A stretch of DNA of 33,799 nucleotides, taken from contig DFFT01000186.1 in the NCBI GenBank assembly GCA_002372325.1, positions 1 to 33,799 on the forward strand, given 5' to 3'. Positions 31,221 to 33,799 of the stretch are shown here, piece after piece. The notes below the pieces were generated by a model that was given only the letters and a program-made list of their open reading frames with translations, was not told the origin of the DNA and did not search any database. Every line of letters begins with the position of its first letter. Position 1 is the first letter of the stretch. The translations under genes were made by a program, and so were the position numbers. The DNA comes from Succinivibrionaceae bacterium UBA3769. Its GTDB lineage: Bacteria > Pseudomonadota > Gammaproteobacteria > Enterobacterales > Succinivibrionaceae.

Positions 31221-31245
31221 ATTATTTTTTAGGGAGACGGAGTAA

Positions 31246-31734
31246 ATGGAAAAGACTCCAATGACAGTAGCAGGCGCCGAGAAGCTGCGCAAAGACCTGG
31301 AATTTTTGAAGTCGGTGGAAAGACCCCGTATCAGCAATGCTATTGCCGAAGCCCGCGAGCATGGCGATTTGAGCGAAAATGCCGAGTATGCCGCAGCCCG
31401 CGAGGAGCAGGGCATCTGCGAGGCCAAGATCAAGAATATGGAGACTCAGCTGGCCACCGCTGAAATCATTGATGTTACCAGAATGAAGAAGGTTCCTGAC
31501 AGCGAACGCAAGGTGGTATTCGGAGCCACGGTAAAGCTGGAAAGGGATGATACCGGGGAAGAGGTTACCTACAAGATCGTGGGGGACTACGAGGCGGATG
31601 TGACCAAGGGCTATATCAGCTACAAGACCCCCATTGCCAAAGCTCTTATGGGCAAGTTCCCCGACGATGACGTGGTGGTGGACATCCCCAAGGGCAGAAT
31701 GGAATTCTACATCAAGGAAGTTTCCTATATCTGA
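31246..31734 (+). CDS. greA: Transcription elongation factor GreA
   Basis: 162 aa. GreA binds the secondary channel of RNA polymerase and stimulates cleavage of backtracked transcripts. The N-terminal coiled-coil has the acidic tip in EAREHGDLSENAEYAAAREEQ, including the Asp/Glu pair needed for cleavage. The C-terminal FKBP-like domain contains VVFGATVKLERDDTGEEVTY, IVGDYEADVTKGYISY and PIAKALMGK. Two GGAG-like motifs lie upstream of the ATG. Behind a leader terminator, and followed by its own terminator. Confidence 0.98.
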   Translation: MEKTPMTVAGAEKLRKDLEFLKSVERPRISNAIAEAREHGDLSENAEYAAAREEQGICEAKIKNMETQLATAEIIDVTRMKKVPDSERKVVFGATVKLERDDTGEEVTYKIVGDYEADVTKGYISYKTPIAKALMGKFPDDDVVVDIPKGRMEFYIKEVSYI

Positions 31735-31771
31735 TTTGCCCCGGGCTTTTTCTGAGTCCGACTGAGGCGCT

Positions 31772-31798
31772 AATCCCGGAAGATCTCCGGGATTTTTT
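31772..31798 (+). terminator. Intrinsic terminator of greA
   Basis: AATCCCGGA and TCCGGGATT form a 9-bp stem with a 5-base loop, then TTTT. It lies 38 bp after the greA stop. Confidence 0.9.
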
Positions 31799-31845
31799 CT
31801 TTTCGGGGAGCAGTGTCAGGTTAACCGGAAGAGTTATCCGGAACA

Positions 31846-31890
31846 GTATTCACAGAATTGTTAACAAAGTTATAAACAGGGTTGTGCACA
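31846..31890 (+). other. Group of near-matches to the DnaA box between greA and yhbY
   Basis: GTATTCACA (31846), TTATAAACA (31870) and TTGTGCACA (31882) each differ by one base from TTWTNCACA and share one orientation, in an AT-rich convergent gap. No single site is a full match. Confidence 0.3.
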
Positions 31891-31960
31891 AGCCAGCCGG
31901 TTTGGAACAGCGGATTTCCCGGACATCACCGGGGCTTAGCAAGGGCGGTACCGGAGAGAA

Positions 31961-31978
31961 ACCCCGGCATTCCGGGGT
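31961..31978 (-). terminator. Hairpin downstream of yhbY
   Basis: ACCCCGG and CCGGGGT form a 7-bp stem with the loop CATT (read on plus). The minus-strand tail is TTCTCTCC, so termination would be moderate. Confidence 0.45.
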
Positions 31979-31996
31979 ACCGGCACAGGAGAGAGT

Positions 31997-32293
31997 TTAT
32001 TCCCGGGGCAGCTGAAACTGGGATTTTTCCTTCCGCTTTTTAAACAGGGTGGCATTCCCGCCCACAATCTGCACCAGGGCGGCGCCGGTTTTTTCGGAGA
32101 TCTCCTGAGCCGCGGCCTCCCGGGCCTCGCGTTCTCCGGCGATCTTGATCTTAATGAGCTCATGAGCCTCGAGAGCGGCCAGGGTTTCCTTAATAAGGCT
32201 TTCGGTGATTCCCTTCTGTCCCGCCATCACCACCGGCTTCAGCTGGTGAGCCCGGGATTTCAGAAAAAGCTTCTGTTTTACAGTAAGTTCCAT
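31997..32293 (-). CDS. yhbY: YhbY, CRM-domain ribosome assembly RNA-binding protein
   Basis: 98 aa from the ATG at 32293 (GAGGA upstream); a longer open frame exists but the family begins here with MELTVKQKLFLKSRAHQLKP. It is a single CRM domain: the GxxG loop is GQKG in VVMAGQKGITESL, followed by HELIKIKIAGER, and the last strand GAALVQIVGGNATLFKK. E. coli YhbY associates with pre-50S particles. Divergent from rlmE, the same arrangement as in E. coli. Confidence 0.95.
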   Translation of the reverse strand: MELTVKQKLFLKSRAHQLKPVVMAGQKGITESLIKETLAALEAHELIKIKIAGEREAREAAAQEISEKTGAALVQIVGGNATLFKKRKEKSQFQLPRE

Positions 32294-32421
32294 GGGGTGT
32301 TTTCCTCTGATTAAATCGCGGGGATTATAGCCGATGTCGCGGAGTTTTTCAAAAGCGGTTTTTTGTGTGATCGCGGGGGGATTTCCGGGTGATTGCCGGG
32401 ATCCTGCGAGCATGTTTTTAT

Positions 32422-32450
32422 TTGTGGGAATGGCATTATTAAGCTAGAAT
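32422..32450 (+). promoter_or_regulatory. Candidate sigma-70 promoter of rlmE-ftsH
   Basis: TTGTGG (32422-32427) and TAGAAT (32445-32450) are 17 bp apart. The leader to the rlmE ATG would be about 67 nt. I see no good sigma-32 motif here. Confidence 0.55.
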
Positions 32451-32523
32451 TACCTGACAGTTTTGTGAAATTTTTTAGAGCGTTTTTTAAGAGCAGAGGC
32501 CGTTTTGCCTTTGTTTCCGCGAT

Positions 32524-33177
32524 ATGACAAAAAAGAAGAGAACCGCCAGTCAGGCCCGCTGGCTGAAAGAGCATTTTGATGACGTCTATGTGCAGGAAGC
32601 CCATAAGCAGGGCTTAAGATCCCGGGCCAGCTTCAAGCTTGATGAGATCCAGAGCCGGGATCGTCTTATAAGACCCGGTTTTAAGGTGGTGGATCTCGGC
32701 GCTGCTCCCGGAGGCTGGTCGGAGTTTGCCGTAACCTGCGTGGGAGAAACCGGCCGGGTGGTGGCCTGCGATATCCTGCCCATGACCCCGATTAACGGCG
32801 TGGATTTCATTCAGGGAGATTTTCGGGAGCAGGAGGTGCTGGATCGGCTCCTGGAAACCGTGGGCGACACCAAGGTTGACGTGATCCTGTCGGACATGGC
32901 TCCTAACATGTCCGGAAACCCCGGAGTGGATCAGCCCCGGGCCATGTATCTTGTGGAGCTGGCCTTTGACATGTGCCGGCAGATTCTCCGGAAGGGCGGC
33001 TCCTTCGTGGTGAAGGTGTTTAACGGTCAGGGCAGTCAGGAATACCTGAAGCTGCTCCGGGATTCGTTCGCCACGGTGAAGGTGAGAAAGCCCGATGCCT
33101 CCAGGTCGCGTTCCCGGGAGGTCTATTATGTGGGAATGGGTTTTAAGGGCGCCGAAGAACAGGAATTCTTCCGCTGA
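32524..33177 (+). CDS. rlmE: 23S rRNA (uridine(2552)-2'-O)-methyltransferase RlmE (FtsJ/RrmJ)
   Basis: 217 aa. It methylates U2552 in the A loop of 23S rRNA. The K-D-K-E catalytic set is complete: Lys in RASFKLDEI, Asp in ILSDMAPNMSG, Lys in GSFVVKVFNG and Glu in RSREVYYVG. The SAM-binding motif is VVDLGAAPGGWSEF. The ATG has no clear Shine-Dalgarno, which is unusual among these genes. ftsH follows 22 nt after the stop, an operon conserved in gammaproteobacteria. Confidence 0.97.
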   Translation: MTKKKRTASQARWLKEHFDDVYVQEAHKQGLRSRASFKLDEIQSRDRLIRPGFKVVDLGAAPGGWSEFAVTCVGETGRVVACDILPMTPINGVDFIQGDFREQEVLDRLLETVGDTKVDVILSDMAPNMSGNPGVDQPRAMYLVELAFDMCRQILRKGGSFVVKVFNGQGSQEYLKLLRDSFATVKVRKPDASRSRSREVYYVGMGFKGAEEQEFFR

Positions 33178-33199
33178 CATTTTTTAAGGAAGTTTTTTA

Positions 33200-33799
33200 A
33201 TGGTTAAAAATCTTTTTCTCTGGCTGATTATAGCTCTGGTGATTATTTACGCCGTGGAAGCCGTGAACGAAGCTGATTCAGTCTCTCAGGAAAACAATTA
33301 CGTGGCATTCAAGAAGCAGCTTGCCGGCGGCGATATCAGCTCCGTTAAGATTGACGGCAAGGTGATCACCGGAATGCGCCGGGACGGCCGGCAGTTCAGC
33401 GTGGTGCTGCCCCTGACGGATCCGGAGCTTCTCCCCAAGCTTGAGGAAATGAATGTGGAGACTACCGGGGTGAAGCCTCAGGAGCCCAGCATTCTCATGT
33501 CCATCCTGATTTCCTGGTTCCCCATGCTGCTCCTTATCGGCGTCTGGGTGTTCTATCTCCGGGCGGCGCAGGGCGGCGGACACGGAGCTCTGGGTTTTTC
33601 CAAAAGCAAGGCCAAGCTCATGAGCGAATCCGATGTCAAGACCACCTTTGCCGATGTGGCCGGCTGCGATGAAGCCAAGGAGGAGGTCAAGGAGGTGGTG
33701 GACTATCTCCGGGATCCCAGCAAGTACCGCAAGCTGGGAGGCAAGATCCCCCGGGGCGTGCTTCTGGTAGGACAGCCCGGCACCGGCAAGACCCTGCTG
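33200..33799 (+). CDS. ftsH: ATP-dependent zinc metalloprotease FtsH (5' part)
   Basis: The first 200 codons; the gene runs off the right edge. The first membrane helix is near residues 5-20 (FLWLIIALVIIYAVEAV), a periplasmic domain follows, and the second helix is near 99-116 (MSILISWFPMLLLIGVWVFY). The AAA+ region starts TTFADVAGCDEAKEEVKEVV, and the Walker A motif reads GQPGTGKT, with Gln where E. coli has Pro (GPPGTGKT). Ribosome site AAGGA. Walker B, the second region of homology and the HEXXH zinc site lie outside the window. Confidence 0.97.
   Translation, partial: MVKNLFLWLIIALVIIYAVEAVNEADSVSQENNYVAFKKQLAGGDISSVKIDGKVITGMRRDGRQFSVVLPLTDPELLPKLEEMNVETTGVKPQEPSILMSILISWFPMLLLIGVWVFYLRAAQGGGHGALGFSKSKAKLMSESDVKTTFADVAGCDEAKEEVKEVVDYLRDPSKYRKLGGKIPRGVLLVGQPGTGKTLL

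Noticed and set aside
1..33799. tRNA, rRNA, 4.5S RNA, tmRNA and CRISPR arrays
   Set aside because: I looked for T-loop words on both strands and for direct repeats with spacers and found none that held up by eye. A covariance-model scan would settle it.

Overview
The window looks like the chromosome of a gammaproteobacterium. The order dnaK-dnaJ-greA-yhbY-rlmE-ftsH, a divergent fabB/mnmC-type pair, and maoP, bamE, infA, cspD and ppnN all have close E. coli-like relatives. A rumen or gut member of the Succinivibrionaceae/Aeromonadales would fit the moderately GC-rich coding DNA, the meso-diaminopimelate dehydrogenase and the gene mix, but that placement is inference. I see no rRNA, tRNA or CRISPR array.

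Layout. 1-720 is AT-rich and holds the 5' part of a frameshifted TnpB (IS200/IS605 type) running off the left edge. 887-3190 holds maoP, a metal-sensing ArsR-family repressor with no transporter beside it, and diaminopimelate dehydrogenase. 3665-6660 is an overlapping pair: a degenerate-GGDEF protein followed by the nucleosidase ppnN. 6917-10886 is a tight moxR-DUF58-tgpA operon. 11150-12744 holds cspD and an infA/Sel1-membrane-protein operon. A 620-bp gap (12745-13364) carries four DnaA-box matches in one orientation and precedes a membrane-anchored protein that resembles a DUF922 protease without its catalytic residues. 14273-16929 holds a stand-alone mnmC methyltransferase domain, an HTH mini-gene of about 53 aa, and fabB. 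17066-20478 holds two small membrane proteins and an NfeD/flotillin pair. 20621-24368 holds tadA, ppk and sseB. A small ORF with a near-perfect Shine-Dalgarno and its own terminator lies at 24741-24989. 25101-26270 is bamE with a Sel1-like lipoprotein. 26581-31035 is the heat-shock block grpE, an unknown acidic-tailed membrane protein, dnaK and dnaJ, with sigma-32-like promoters before grpE and dnaK. 31246-33799 is greA (behind a leader terminator), yhbY, rlmE and the first 200 codons of ftsH.

How the genes work together. The right third is mostly stress and quality-control machinery: chaperones, transcript-cleavage factor, rRNA methyltransferase, membrane protease. The middle combines envelope functions (flotillin, BamE, transglutaminase operon) with tRNA modification and fatty-acid synthesis. 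The points that deserve most attention are the DnaA-box cluster, the grpE-dnaK inserted membrane protein, the degenerate GGDEF/PpnN pair, the active-site-less DUF922-like protein, the greA attenuator-like leader and the two short genes at 15140-15301 and 24741-24989. I did not find a clearly new multi-gene defence or mobile system.
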